A stretch of 53,930 nt of DNA from a virus. Positions 16,333 to 24,450 of this stretch are shown piece after piece. The stretch is from IMG/VR virus record IMGVR_UViG_3300005530_000030, positions 1 to 53,930 of that record; one strand, 5' to 3'. The translations under genes were made by a program, and so were the position numbers. The notes below the pieces were generated by a model that saw nothing but the letters and a program-made list of their open reading frames with translations, did no database searches and had not been told where the DNA came from. Each line of letters starts with the position of its first letter. Positions within the stretch are counted from its first letter, which is position 1.

Positions 16333-17397
16333 ATGGCCAACACCCAGCCCTTCAACTCTCCTCTCGGATTGACAGCCGCCAACTCTTTGGTGGTCAATGC
16401 CACCGCCCTTACGGCGCCGGGGCTAGTTGCCAATTCGACCGGCGTCAATGCCGGGGCCGCCACTATCGATAATGTCTCGGCAAACGTCATGCAATCAAAC
16501 CTTGGGCAGTACATCTCCCTTATTGCCAATCTCATCAGTATGAATGTGTTGTCGGGGAATAATCAAACTTTATTGAGCATGACAAGTAATGAAGTTTTCG
16601 TGAATACTATTTCCGGAAATACTGGAACAAGTTTTCTAAATTTTACAAGTAATGAAATTTTCGTGAATACTATTTCCGGAAATAGTATCAGTATTCCGAC
16701 CATAACAACTACTTTACAAAGTTCTGTTAATAGTATTGTTGTTGGGGGAAATGCTACCGCCCAAACTATTATTGGGGCGAACGGCATTTATGTTATTGAT
16801 ACTATTTCGGGGGCTACTCCTCAAAGAAACATGGCAGGAGAAGTTATTCTTCAAAGAGGTACAGTTTCTTCTGTTAATAACTTTTTAATCAACTTTGCCA
16901 CCGAAGTAAATTCAGGACTTTTTAAGTCTATGCGAGTCGTTGTGGCAAATTTGGTTGTTTCGGCTCTTGATTTTGATATCACCTTTCAGTGGACAACCGA
17001 TGGCACCGCAGGCGCTCTTGTAACCTCGGGATACAATTCTTCCGATATCACCATAGACGGATATCAAGCCAGTGGGGATGATGACCTTCAATCTCGCCCG
17101 ACAGTCAATGCCTCTAACGGCAAACTCACAAGGTTTGGGGCGAATAATAGCTTTCGAAACTGGATTGATGTTTACTTCTATGATACATCAACAACCGCTG
17201 GCCGAAAATCTTGGGGTTCTTTTGGCCTCGGGGGGGTTGCAGAATTTAATGCCAGCACGCAAAATGTGCCTGCTATGGTTCTGGCGGGGGGATATAATAC
17301 CAGTACCAGCCTTGTTATTAGAGGGGTGCAAATCCGCACCGCTAGCGGTACATTCACTTCTGCAAGCTGGACTCTGATTGGAAGGCGTTGGATATAA
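16333..17397 (+). CDS. Tandem fibre paralogue 3
   Basis: A 354-residue paralogue abutting the previous stop (taaATG). The N-terminus MANTQPFNSPLGLTAANSLVV is diverged. SNEVFVNTISGNTG/SNEIFVNTISGN shaft repeats remain. The C-terminus (IRGVQIRTASGTFTSASWTLIGRRW) lacks the Cys of the other two. The head domain is the most divergent of the three. Confidence 0.7.
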   Translation: MANTQPFNSPLGLTAANSLVVNATALTAPGLVANSTGVNAGAATIDNVSANVMQSNLGQYISLIANLISMNVLSGNNQTLLSMTSNEVFVNTISGNTGTSFLNFTSNEIFVNTISGNSISIPTITTTLQSSVNSIVVGGNATAQTIIGANGIYVIDTISGATPQRNMAGEVILQRGTVSSVNNFLINFATEVNSGLFKSMRVVVANLVVSALDFDITFQWTTDGTAGALVTSGYNSSDITIDGYQASGDDDLQSRPTVNASNGKLTRFGANNSFRNWIDVYFYDTSTTAGRKSWGSFGLGGVAEFNASTQNVPAMVLAGGYNTSTSLVIRGVQIRTASGTFTSASWTLIGRRWI

Positions 17398-17410
17398 TTA
17401 AGGTTATAAA

Positions 17411-18088
17411 ATGGCTCAAATGATTGATGATGTTCACCAAAAGCTTATGCTCGGCGAAGTTTTTATCCATGATATAATCAATACTTTAGATTTGCGAGGC
17501 AAGCTCGCCCTCGATATCGGGGCAAACTATGGCCATTATGCCCGCTATCTGGCCGATGCCGGAGCTAAGGTTGTGGCCTTTGAGCCCGATGCCGATAACT
17601 TCCAAGGAATGCTAGATAAAGATGAAGGCGGCGGAAATATTACCTATGAGAAGACGGCGGTCGGAAACGTCAACGGACCAGTGCCTTTCTATCTCTGTCC
17701 TTTGAATCCCGGCGCTCATTCTATCGATGGTACTCTCCTAAACTACGATTGGGGTCATAGCAAAGAGCATATTATCCAAGTTCCTTGTGTGCGGCTCGAT
17801 GACTACTTTTCTCCGGAAACCAATATTTCATTTATGAAAATAGATGTTGAGGGGGCCGAAGAAGGGGTTTTGCGAGGAGCCGAGAATCTTCTTCGAAAGA
17901 CAAACCCCAAATCTATTGCTTTAGAAACCCACCGAACCATTAATTGTGATTCGATTTACAGGTTTATGAGTTCTATGGGTTATTACTTTTACATAAAAAG
18001 AAACAGCGATGACCGCAAAAGTTACATCGCCCAAGTTGATAGAATTTACACCGATTGTCATTATCTAATAACGAACGTGCCCCGATGA
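17411..18088 (+). CDS. FkbM family SAM-dependent methyltransferase (2)
   Basis: A 225-residue protein with classic FkbM blocks: LALDIGANYGHYARYLA (motif I, residues 31-47), VVAFEPDADNF (acidic residue binding the ribose), and FMKIDVEGAEEGVLRGAENLL near residues 140-160. It follows the tandem fibres and its TGA overlaps the next ATG. FkbM enzymes are mostly O-methyltransferases acting on sugars or small molecules, so modification of fibre-linked or host surface glycan is a reasonable inference. Confidence 0.85.
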   Translation: MAQMIDDVHQKLMLGEVFIHDIINTLDLRGKLALDIGANYGHYARYLADAGAKVVAFEPDADNFQGMLDKDEGGGNITYEKTAVGNVNGPVPFYLCPLNPGAHSIDGTLLNYDWGHSKEHIIQVPCVRLDDYFSPETNISFMKIDVEGAEEGVLRGAENLLRKTNPKSIALETHRTINCDSIYRFMSSMGYYFYIKRNSDDRKSYIAQVDRIYTDCHYLITNVPR

Positions 18089-18801
18089 AATACGACCTAG
18101 TTCTTGTCAATCCCCCAAACGACACCAGCCCAAACTCGAACTTTGGAAGTGCCAGGGTAGCCGTCTTTGAGGATGAGGACAGCTCCCTTGTCTCCGAAGA
18201 GAACGGCTTGAGCCTAATCCCTCTCCATGCCGTCTACATGGATGAGGAAGTTGAGGCCAAGAATCTGCCGAGCATTCCCGAGAATGCTCCAAAGGTTGAG
18301 CTATCCGTGGCCACCTTCGAAAACTTTTTTGATCACCTACCAAAGGATGATACCGAGAAGGATGAGGCCGCCAACGCCATTGCCAAGCGTTTCTGGGAAA
18401 TTGAGATAAAGGACGACTTTCCCAAAGAAATGCTCGGAAAACTTGTCTTCAAGCTCCATTCCCAGATGATATTCAATAAGAAGACCGTTTTTTATCCATA
18501 TCTCAAGAAGCGGGTTCTTGAGCACGTCAATGATATCATTTTCAAGAGAAAGGCTGGAGTAGAACTTGGGCGGCCCTTGGAGAATGCCGAAGAAGCCCTT
18601 AACTTAGCATTTTGGCTGGTAGCAATTACAGTCGTGACAGACGGCATGACTTGTGTCTTAATCCATGACCAAGAGAAAGGGCCTTTGGTTCTGCCCAGGG
18701 GCTTGACCAAAGCGACGTGGTTTGGATTCCAGGGGACTCATAAAATAGTAAGCGACCCCCGCAAGAAATTATTAGAGGATAAAACAAGTGGCCGACTATA
18801 A
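18085..18801 (+). CDS. Hypothetical protein
   Basis: A 238-residue protein; ATG 18085 overlaps the methyltransferase stop (ATGA), preferred over an upstream TTG. Mixed charged composition with an acidic middle (VFEDEDSSLVSEENG, DDTEKDEAAN) and a mainly helical C-terminal half. No family recognised. Its end overlaps the GTG of the next frame. Confidence 0.6.
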   Translation: MKYDLVLVNPPNDTSPNSNFGSARVAVFEDEDSSLVSEENGLSLIPLHAVYMDEEVEAKNLPSIPENAPKVELSVATFENFFDHLPKDDTEKDEAANAIAKRFWEIEIKDDFPKEMLGKLVFKLHSQMIFNKKTVFYPYLKKRVLEHVNDIIFKRKAGVELGRPLENAEEALNLAFWLVAITVVTDGMTCVLIHDQEKGPLVLPRGLTKATWFGFQGTHKIVSDPRKKLLEDKTSGRL

Positions 18802-19120
18802 CGAGGCCAACACTGGGTTCTTGGTGGATGGGGTTTGGCAGCTCGCCCCTCCTCCCAATGATTCGGTCTTTAGTAATGGCGTATGGCTTACCCCGCCAGT
18901 AAACGCCGACGAAGCAAAAACATGCTCTTGTGGAAAATACATATTATGGGGCAGGTTACACAATTGTTCAAAGGAAAAAGATAATGTACTTCAAGGATTG
19001 GGTGGAAGAGAGTCTAAAGATTTGGAGTCTGATTCGGGACATGATTGTGGGACCGAAGAAGGAAGATGCCAGTGCGGCCCCGGCGTCTGGACACCCTGTA
19101 CCTGTGGGCGTAAAGGCTGA
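18788..19120 (+). CDS. Cys-rich small protein overlapping the next gene
   Basis: GTG 18788 overlaps the previous gene. The 110-residue product has CSCGKYILWGRLHNCS around residue 46-61 (C-x-C...H-x-C, zinc-ribbon-like) and a second Cys-rich patch (RCQCGPGVWTPCTCG) at its end. The last 137 nt overlap the next gene in a different frame, which is unusual; the real product may be shorter or frameshifted. Confidence 0.45.
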   Translation: MADYNEANTGFLVDGVWQLAPPPNDSVFSNGVWLTPPVNADEAKTCSCGKYILWGRLHNCSKEKDNVLQGLGGRESKDLESDSGHDCGTEEGRCQCGPGVWTPCTCGRKG

Positions 19121-19964
19121 CCCGGTTATTCTCCAAACCTGGATTGACCTTCTCTTTAAGAATCCCACGCCGACTTACTGCACGCCGGCCGAAGACCTAT
19201 CCACGAAATGCCAAGCAGTGCTTTCGTGGATAGATGACCATGTTGAGCTTGGCAATGAGGTTCCCAAGGATAGGGCCGAGTTTTACCACAATCACCTTCT
19301 GGCCCTGAAGCGAGACTGTGAAGTCCGCAAGAACGGGCTTGATGATGTGGACAAGATGCTGGCCGAATCTACCATCAGCATGCTTAAAGCTGTGTATACC
19401 TGTAAAGAGCCGTTCGGCGGCATGGCCCCCGTAACTTTCAATTTCCAGTCTTGGGATGAGATTATCGGGGACGCCAAGCCCACGAAGGCAGCCGACTTCC
19501 CTATTCAAGAACAGGATGACGAGCAAATCAAGGGCAAGAGGGGAAACCTAGGCTCTCCGGCTGTCAAGGTAACGGAACGCCCAGCTACCAAAAAACAGAC
19601 GGTAAGGAAGCCAAAGAAGGGCAAGCTAACCGCCGAAGAGAAGCAATCCAAGGTACTGGCCGAAGTCTCGGATGCCGTCGTGGATGCTCACACATGGATG
19701 GACACCCTAATGGCCCTAGAAAAGGGCATGGAGCTTGATGTCAAGGAGACGATTGCCGAGGCTGAGCAAATTATGCTCAAGATTGGCTCGCTAACGGCCG
19801 AGGCTGTAAAGCTTGGGGTGGAATGGGGCCATGTCATCCTGGCCGAGGCCGAGGCAACCTTTGACGAACTTATGGCCAAGACCAAGGCTTTGAACGTCAA
19901 GCTCCAGAAGAAAGCCGGCAAAAAGAAGCCAGCCCCAAAGAAAAAGACAACCAAAAAGAAGTAA
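18984..19964 (+). CDS. Hypothetical helical protein with Lys-rich tail
   Basis: A 326-residue protein starting at ATG 18984, chosen because AAGGA lies just upstream; an in-frame extension to 18930 is possible. The N-terminus MYFKDWVEESLKIW is amphipathic. Residues about 200-300 are Glu/Ala/Lys-rich and probably coiled coil. The last 20 residues are almost pure Lys/Pro (KKPAPKKKTTKKK), as in DNA-contacting phage head proteins. No named family recognised. Confidence 0.6.
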   Translation: MYFKDWVEESLKIWSLIRDMIVGPKKEDASAAPASGHPVPVGVKADPVILQTWIDLLFKNPTPTYCTPAEDLSTKCQAVLSWIDDHVELGNEVPKDRAEFYHNHLLALKRDCEVRKNGLDDVDKMLAESTISMLKAVYTCKEPFGGMAPVTFNFQSWDEIIGDAKPTKAADFPIQEQDDEQIKGKRGNLGSPAVKVTERPATKKQTVRKPKKGKLTAEEKQSKVLAEVSDAVVDAHTWMDTLMALEKGMELDVKETIAEAEQIMLKIGSLTAEAVKLGVEWGHVILAEAEATFDELMAKTKALNVKLQKKAGKKKPAPKKKTTKKK

Positions 19965-19973
19965 AAAGGATAT

Positions 19974-20201
19974 ATGAAAACGGTCCCCCCGATAAAATCG
20001 AGAAGGACCGTTTTCGGTGCGAAGCCCGCCGAGAATCGTGACAAACTCGGGGACAGCCTCCCCTTTACCGACCGGCGAACGCCCTGTCAAGCCTCAGACC
20101 TGGGGCATCCTGTCACATGGTATCGTTCACTCTTCCTCGATTACCTTTTCCATTATCTCGATAGCATCCCGGAAAGCGGCGAGAACTTGGGACTTTTTTG
20201 A
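19974..20201 (+). CDS. Possible small protein overlapping a terminator
   Basis: AAAGGATAT directly precedes ATG 19974, an almost ideal ribosome binding site. The frame runs 75 codons. However its first codons contain the inverted repeat of a terminator and its last 75 nt overlap the convergent minus-strand gene. Either a real peptide sits on the terminator or the site is fortuitous. Confidence 0.3.
   Translation: MKTVPPIKSRRTVFGAKPAENRDKLGDSLPFTDRRTPCQASDLGHPVTWYRSLFLDYLFHYLDSIPESGENLGLF
19976..20015. terminator. Bidirectional hairpin after the fibre module
   Basis: Perfect 11-bp inverted repeat GAAAACGGTCC (19976-19986) / GGACCGTTTTC (20005-20015). The A-rich and T-rich ends give T-tracts on both strands, suiting the convergent junction between the plus-strand fibre module and the minus-strand gene at 20127-20627. 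Confidence 0.7.
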
Positions 20202-20627
20202 TACCATGGCGTCATTCCAATAGATAATACTTGAAGCATTATTGGAACCATGAATTGTTTGCATAAATGGGAGAAGATGATTAGCAGTAATTTCTTTACA
20301 TCCATACTTGGCACGAGATTCGTCGTTTTCGAAAATGACACTTTTCAAGATGCCAGCGACAATCCAATCCCCAATAGAAACCCCCGATTCTTTTCGGACT
20401 TCATGAACGCCCCGGACTATTGCCCCTGATGCACAGAAGCGACAAGCTTCCTCCGAAGTGGTTATAACAATGTCTCCTTTGGCGTTTTTGGCATTTGCTT
20501 GGTGGGTCCATCCCCCCCGCCGAGATAAAAGCCCAAGGGCTTTCTTAAGAATCATAACAATATTTGGATAGTGAGCTTTCGGAATCCCCGACAGATATTC
20601 CCGTAGCTCAGCATTATTGGTATCCAT
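20127..20627 (-). CDS. DUF6197-like protein
   Basis: A 166-residue protein; start ATG 20627, with AGGATAGGG upstream. The pattern LKKALGLLSRRGGWTHQANAKNAKGDIV...ACRFCASGAIVRG matches DUF6197, whose members share GWT-x(4)-A-x-D/N and a W/F-C-A-x-G-A motif. Function of the family is unknown. It is a lone minus-strand gene between two plus-strand modules. A second probable relative lies at 23954. Confidence 0.65.
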   Translation of the reverse strand: MDTNNAELREYLSGIPKAHYPNIVMILKKALGLLSRRGGWTHQANAKNAKGDIVITTSEEACRFCASGAIVRGVHEVRKESGVSIGDWIVAGILKSVIFENDESRAKYGCKEITANHLLPFMQTIHGSNNASSIIYWNDAMVSKKSQVLAAFRDAIEIMEKVIEEE

Positions 20628-20629
20628 GG

Positions 20630-20635
20630 TAAATA
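20630..20635 (+). promoter_or_regulatory. Late-promoter-like box before neck gene 13
   Basis: GGTAAATACC, with TAAATA 31 nt before ATG 20666. It is followed by a bulged hairpin CTATCC (20638-20643) / GGAGTAG (20649-20655) that contains the GGAG of the neck gene. Confidence 0.55.
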
Positions 20636-20665
20636 CCCTATCCTTTCTGGAGTAGCCCGGCCCGC

Positions 20666-21661
20666 ATGATACCCACAAATCGACAGGAATTCAAGGAGTA
20701 CTGCCTGCGGCGCCTTGGCGCTGGAGCTATCAACATCGAGCTTACCGAAGAGCAAATCGATGACCGGGTGGACTATGCCCTACGCATGTTCATAGATTAT
20801 CACTTTGAAGGCACGCAAAAGTGCTATTACAAGTACAGGATTCAGGCAAATAATTTTGGGACTGCTGTTTATAGTCTAGGACTTACTACGGGAGGAACCG
20901 GTTATGACAACACCGATATTATTGTATTCGATGCTGGGGGCTCTCAGCTTAGCTCTACAGCTAATGCTACTCTACTCACCAACGCCAACGGCACGATTAC
21001 GTCGGTCAACCTAATCAGCAACGGCCTTGGCTATGGAGCCCCGGTCCTAGCAAGTGTCGTGCAGAGCGATGGGACAACCCCAAGCGGCGGGACCGGAGCT
21101 ACCTTTGATGTCGTGATGGGCGGCTTTATTCCGATTCCGGACAACATCATCGGCATCGTGGATCTCTTCCCGGTGGGGGACCAAGCCGGGGCAAGCAACC
21201 TGTTCTCGCTCCGATATCAGATTGTCTTGAACGACTTGTACATGTTCAACAATCTGAATATCGTGCCTTATGTTTTTGCGAAAACAAATATCGCCCAAAT
21301 CGAGGAAGTCTTGGTCGGCAAGCAGCCGCTTCGATACAACCGATACCAAGGGCGGGCCTACATCGACATGGATTGGAGCGCCATTAATCAAGGGGATTAT
21401 GTGGTGCTCACTGCCTATGAAGTTATTGACCCCAACGTCTACACCAAAGTTTTCAGCGACCCCCTGCTACAAAAGTACGCTACGGCCCAGCTGAAACAGC
21501 AATGGGGAACCAACCTCTCTAAGTATCCAAACATGCCCCTAGTCGGGGGGATGACCTTAAACGGCACTCAGTTCTACACCGATGCAACGGCCGAGATTGC
21601 CGAAATCGAAAACAAAATGCAGAATGATTGGTGGCCGATGCCTACCGACTTTTATTCGTAA
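20666..21661 (+). CDS. 13: Neck protein, T4 gp13-like
   Basis: A 331-residue protein. The N-terminus (NRQEFKEYCLRRLGAGAINIELTEEQIDDRVDYAL) matches T4 gp13 and its cyanophage homologues (ELKDxxLRRLGAPxINVELT...). Together with gp14 it closes the packaged head and connects to the tail. Residues about 62-150 are a Gly/Thr-rich beta insertion (GGTGYDNTD..., GTITSVNLISNGLGYG) of a type usually found in fibre proteins, which splits the gp13 fold. gp14 follows at 22788 after three other frames. Confidence 0.8.
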   Translation: MIPTNRQEFKEYCLRRLGAGAINIELTEEQIDDRVDYALRMFIDYHFEGTQKCYYKYRIQANNFGTAVYSLGLTTGGTGYDNTDIIVFDAGGSQLSSTANATLLTNANGTITSVNLISNGLGYGAPVLASVVQSDGTTPSGGTGATFDVVMGGFIPIPDNIIGIVDLFPVGDQAGASNLFSLRYQIVLNDLYMFNNLNIVPYVFAKTNIAQIEEVLVGKQPLRYNRYQGRAYIDMDWSAINQGDYVVLTAYEVIDPNVYTKVFSDPLLQKYATAQLKQQWGTNLSKYPNMPLVGGMTLNGTQFYTDATAEIAEIENKMQNDWWPMPTDFYS

Positions 21662-21681
21662 ATCTAGAAAGGACTTAAACT

Positions 21682-21801
21682 ATGCGAGTGATTATCCCCG
21701 TCAAGAATGTGAAGAAGCCGCAGAAACAGAAGAATGCAGCTAACGCCAAGCGCAACCAATCGCAAAAGGTAGCGGCAACAAACACTGGCGGAAAGAAGTA
21801 A
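21682..21801 (+). CDS. 39-residue basic peptide
   Basis: AAAGGA precedes ATG 21682. The product is Lys/Asn/Gln-rich (KNVKKPQKQKNAANAKRNQSQK) and ends GGKK. Likely nucleic-acid-binding by charge; no family. It lies between the two neck genes. Confidence 0.5.
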   Translation: MRVIIPVKNVKKPQKQKNAANAKRNQSQKVAATNTGGKK

Positions 21802-21806
21802 AATAA

Positions 21807-21968
21807 GTGGCTATCGCCGCTCTAGCCTTCCAATATGCTGGGGGGACCGTAAAGAAGGTAATCAACACATGGTTTTTCCAAAAAGGGAAAACCATTTACG
21901 GTCCCTTCCAAAACCAAGACGATGCGATGACTTTCGCCAAGGGACTTCTCCCGGTAGCTAATACCTAA
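21807..21968 (+). CDS. 53-residue hypothetical protein
   Basis: GTG 21807 to TAA 21966-21968. The product contains 'FFQKGKTIYGPFQNQDDAMTFAKGLLP', a short beta-hairpin plus helix pattern. No membrane segment. The stop codon is part of a TAAATA box. Unknown function. Confidence 0.5.
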   Translation: MAIAALAFQYAGGTVKKVINTWFFQKGKTIYGPFQNQDDAMTFAKGLLPVANT

Positions 21969-21971
21969 ATA
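21966..21971 (+). promoter_or_regulatory. TAAATA box six bases before an ATG
   Basis: TAAATA overlaps the stop of the preceding small gene and ends 6 nt before ATG 21978. If used as a T4-type late promoter the RNA would begin at or next to the start codon. The same spacing occurs at 30605-30617. Confidence 0.35.
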
Positions 21972-21977
21972 CGGGTT

Positions 21978-22787
21978 ATGAAAAAAGATCTTCAAAGCCC
22001 CCCAAAACCCCATAAAAACCCAAAAAAGCTTGGGTTTTATGATAAGCTGCGCAAGGGTATCCAGGGAATCAGAACAGAGATTGTCAAGGACACCCAAAGT
22101 TTCAAAGAAGACGTTTACGCCAAGGTAACTGACCCAAAGCATGACGAGACCAAGAAACAAATGTCGGACGTAAAGAACAAGATTTCCAAGGTCAAGGTCG
22201 ATAAAGAAGGCCACACAGTCGGCATTCGAGAAGCCAAAATTACTCCGGCCCAGGCCCACGGAATTCTAAAACATGCGGGCGGATCTGACAAAGATTACCA
22301 TGCGCTTACTTCAGGCCATGTGCATATCCTGAAACAGCAAGCTTCCATCTATGGGTACAAAAAATCAAAGAACGCCCCCGGCTCCAAAGCTCGGATGTTT
22401 CATCAACATCTAAAGCGAATCGCCTCAGGGGTTAGCGAAGATGTCATGAACTATGGAGCGCCGGCTCGCACGCTACCGGGCACAGGACAGACCCGAAAGC
22501 CATCTGGATACGGTTCCCCAGCCCGTGGCGGGGACGGGAACGGCCTCGGGGCTTCCAAGCAAGAGAAGCCGCCCGGCTATGGAGCGCCAGCCAAAGACCT
22601 TACGCCGGGCACCAGGGCAGGCATGCGACCAATCAAGATTGAATCAGCTGCGACCGGCAAGACTCTCCGGGATATCATCGGGGAAGAGGCAAAGGGTCTT
22701 GATTCCCTGAATATGAAAAATGCTAGAGTAAACCCCGCCCAAAAAGAATATCTGAAAAAAGTTGCTTCCCTAAAAAAGAAGAAATAA
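21978..22787 (+). CDS. Basic protein between neck genes, possible head-interior protein
   Basis: A 269-residue protein rich in Lys, Gly and Pro. N-terminal helical region, then RMFHQHLKRIASGVSEDVMNYG, then three related GYGxPAR/GYGAPAK segments (about residues 157-205), then GKTLRDIIGEEAKG, and a Lys-rich end (LKKVASLKKKK). It lies directly before gene 14, a position where T4 has no such gene. A DNA-binding or scaffold role is inferred from charge only. Confidence 0.55.
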   Translation: MKKDLQSPPKPHKNPKKLGFYDKLRKGIQGIRTEIVKDTQSFKEDVYAKVTDPKHDETKKQMSDVKNKISKVKVDKEGHTVGIREAKITPAQAHGILKHAGGSDKDYHALTSGHVHILKQQASIYGYKKSKNAPGSKARMFHQHLKRIASGVSEDVMNYGAPARTLPGTGQTRKPSGYGSPARGGDGNGLGASKQEKPPGYGAPAKDLTPGTRAGMRPIKIESAATGKTLRDIIGEEAKGLDSLNMKNARVNPAQKEYLKKVASLKKKK

Positions 22788-23579
22788 ATGGGGTTCGGGG
22801 GCAAGTCCAATCCACTCTTTAATCTTTACGGCGCCAGTTCCAACGGAATCGGCCAGGACTTCCGCACGCCTGAGCAACTTCTTCTTCAAGGATTGATTAC
22901 CGAGGCTATAGCCATTTATGGCCTTGACATGTTCTATGTGCCTCGCATCTTAAACAACCTGGAAAATCTGTACCTACAAGATGACCAAAGCTCTTATGAG
23001 GATGCTTACCAGATTGTCGCATATGTAAAGAACTATGAAGGATTCGGGGGCGAAGGCTCCCAAATGTCCAAGTTCCTTCTCCAGATTCGTGATCAGATTA
23101 CGTTCACCGTCTCCACTCTTGCTTGGCTTGGGACAGTTGGGAAGCCCACGGGATTCGAGCGCCCCAAGGAAGGCGATTTAATTTACTATCCCCTGAATAA
23201 TAAATGCTTTCAAATCCGGCACGTGGAAAACAAACCGATTCACTATCCTTTGGGAATCCTACCATCGTGGGATTTGCAGTGTGAGCTATTCGAGTACTCG
23301 CAAGAGAAAATCCACACCGGCATTCCCGAAATCGACCGTCTCTGGAAAGAGCGCAGCCTCGATATCTATGACTTCCTGCTAGTCAACGAAGATGGGGCCG
23401 CTCTGATGGACCAGCGAGGGCAATTCTTGCTTGTGGACGACTACGACTTCGATGGTATCTCGGGGGCCGGCAACAACGACGAATTTATCGACCGCTCGGA
23501 CGATATCGTCAATTGGGATGCGGAAAATCCATTCAACGAGCCGGGCAACACTTCATGCCCGGACGACAATAACGAATGA
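22788..23579 (+). CDS. 14: Neck/head closure protein, T4 gp14
   Basis: A 263-residue protein (T4 gp14 is 256). Strong blocks in the same order as T4: GLDMFYVPR, AYVKNYEGFGGEGSQMSKF, IRDQITFTVS and RPKEGDLIYYPLNNKCFQI, followed by an acidic C-terminus. In T4 gp14 forms with gp13 the neck plug to which the tail joins. ATG directly follows the previous TAA. The gene ends 1 nt before a convergent minus-strand gene. Confidence 0.9.
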   Translation: MGFGGKSNPLFNLYGASSNGIGQDFRTPEQLLLQGLITEAIAIYGLDMFYVPRILNNLENLYLQDDQSSYEDAYQIVAYVKNYEGFGGEGSQMSKFLLQIRDQITFTVSTLAWLGTVGKPTGFERPKEGDLIYYPLNNKCFQIRHVENKPIHYPLGILPSWDLQCELFEYSQEKIHTGIPEIDRLWKERSLDIYDFLLVNEDGAALMDQRGQFLLVDDYDFDGISGAGNNDEFIDRSDDIVNWDAENPFNEPGNTSCPDDNNE

Positions 23580-23580
23580 T

Positions 23581-23742
23581 TCAAAGCTGAAGCGGACTTA
23601 CAACCTTGGCCATTATCAGATAGTCAAGGACTCCCAAGAGGATAGCTCCTCCGGCACAAGCCCCGACGATTATAAAAGTCAGTATAACCAGCACTTTACA
23701 AAATGTTGGGTACAAGCAATTCAAATTCCTATTTTCGTCCAT
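23581..23742 (-). CDS. 53-residue single-pass membrane protein
   Basis: Start at ATG 23742, chosen because AGGA lies 9 nt upstream; a longer frame to 23790 would overlap the preceding gene more. One hydrophobic helix (VLVILTFIIVGACAGGAILLGVL) occupies the centre. Last gene of the minus-strand accessory block, abutting gene 14 tail to tail. Confidence 0.5.
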   Translation of the reverse strand: MDENRNLNCLYPTFCKVLVILTFIIVGACAGGAILLGVLDYLIMAKVVSPLQL

Positions 23743-23957
23743 ATCAAAAGTCCTATAAAAGATGAAAAGCCTATAAGCAATAAAAGACAAACAATCAAGA
23801 AAAACCAGGCTTGGGCTTCAGTCAGGTACGGATGTTTCTTATAGTAGGCTATCTGCTCTTCATCTATTTGATGGCCCCAGCCCTCTTTCCATTCTTCAAA
23901 CTCGGCCTTCCGTCTATCGTCACGGGTCCAGGCGCCTTTTCCATCCGGGCCTATCAT
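23721..23957 (-). CDS. 78-residue C-terminal-anchored membrane protein
   Basis: A charged N-terminal half (GKGAWTRDDRRKAEFEEWKEGWG) is followed by a C-terminal hydrophobic helix (AWFFLIVCLLLLIGFSSFIGLLIW). Its ATG overlaps the preceding stop (ATGA). Topology suggests a cytoplasmic head with a membrane tail. No family recognised. Confidence 0.55.
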   Translation of the reverse strand: MIGPDGKGAWTRDDRRKAEFEEWKEGWGHQIDEEQIAYYKKHPYLTEAQAWFFLIVCLLLLIGFSSFIGLLIWTKIGI

Positions 23958-24346
23958 AGCTTATCAATCGCCCTATTCAGAAGGTCCAGCACTTCCTTCT
24001 TTTTGCGCTTGGGGTGGTCATTCCAACGCATAAGGTCACATACAAGTGATCCCGTTTCCTTCTTCTTAGGAAGTTCATCATGGAGAGTTTTTGCGGCCAA
24101 GTCGAACGCATTGCATCCGGCTGACGACGGATTGAAGATGGAGACCCCATCCGGATAGCGAATGTTGAGATCCATGGCCATTAAGAGGCACATAGTCTTG
24201 CCCCCGAGCTTTTCTTCATTTCTTGTCCAATGGCCGGGTTTCGCCAAGTAGTCTCGGGTGGCGACCAAACCCTTTTTGGCGCTTTCTCTTATCACGAGAT
24301 CTTGCTTCACTACGCTGGTCACGGTCGATAGCCTCTTTTTTGTCAT
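23954..24346 (-). CDS. DUF6197-like protein (second copy)
   Basis: A 130-residue protein with the DUF6197 plan: ATRDYLAKPGHWTRNEEK..GG..MCLLMAMDLNI, then CNAFDLAAKTL and a C-terminal WNDHPKRKKKEVLDLLNRAI. ATG 24346 is used; a TTG at 24358 or an internal GTG near VIRESAKKG are alternatives, and the conserved part begins only at about residue 28. Paralogous to the gene at 20127. Function unknown. Confidence 0.6.
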   Translation of the reverse strand: MTKKRLSTVTSVVKQDLVIRESAKKGLVATRDYLAKPGHWTRNEEKLGGKTMCLLMAMDLNIRYPDGVSIFNPSSAGCNAFDLAAKTLHDELPKKKETGSLVCDLMRWNDHPKRKKKEVLDLLNRAIDKL

Positions 24347-24386
24347 CCGGGATTTCAAGGGAGTCGTCGATAAACTGGATTATCAT
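24216..24386 (-). CDS. Possible 56-residue protein overlapping DUF6197 gene
   Basis: ATG 24386 opens a 56-codon frame (MIIQFIDDSLEIPDDKKEAI...) with an acidic start and a basic end. It overlaps 131 nt of the next gene in another frame. It would be favoured if that gene starts at an internal GTG. No ribosome binding site stands out. Confidence 0.3.
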   Translation of the reverse strand: MIIQFIDDSLEIPDDKKEAIDRDQRSEARSRDKRKRQKGFGRHPRLLGETRPLDKK

Positions 24387-24450
24387 TTTTGGTTCTTTCT
24401 TTGAGGACTCTAACAGCTTTTCGGATATCCTCTTTGCGCACCATAACGAT

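Noticed and set aside
24358-24444. 28-codon minus-strand frame between tRNA-Gln and the DUF6197-like gene
   Set aside because: No ribosome binding site and no coupling; too little evidence to call a gene.
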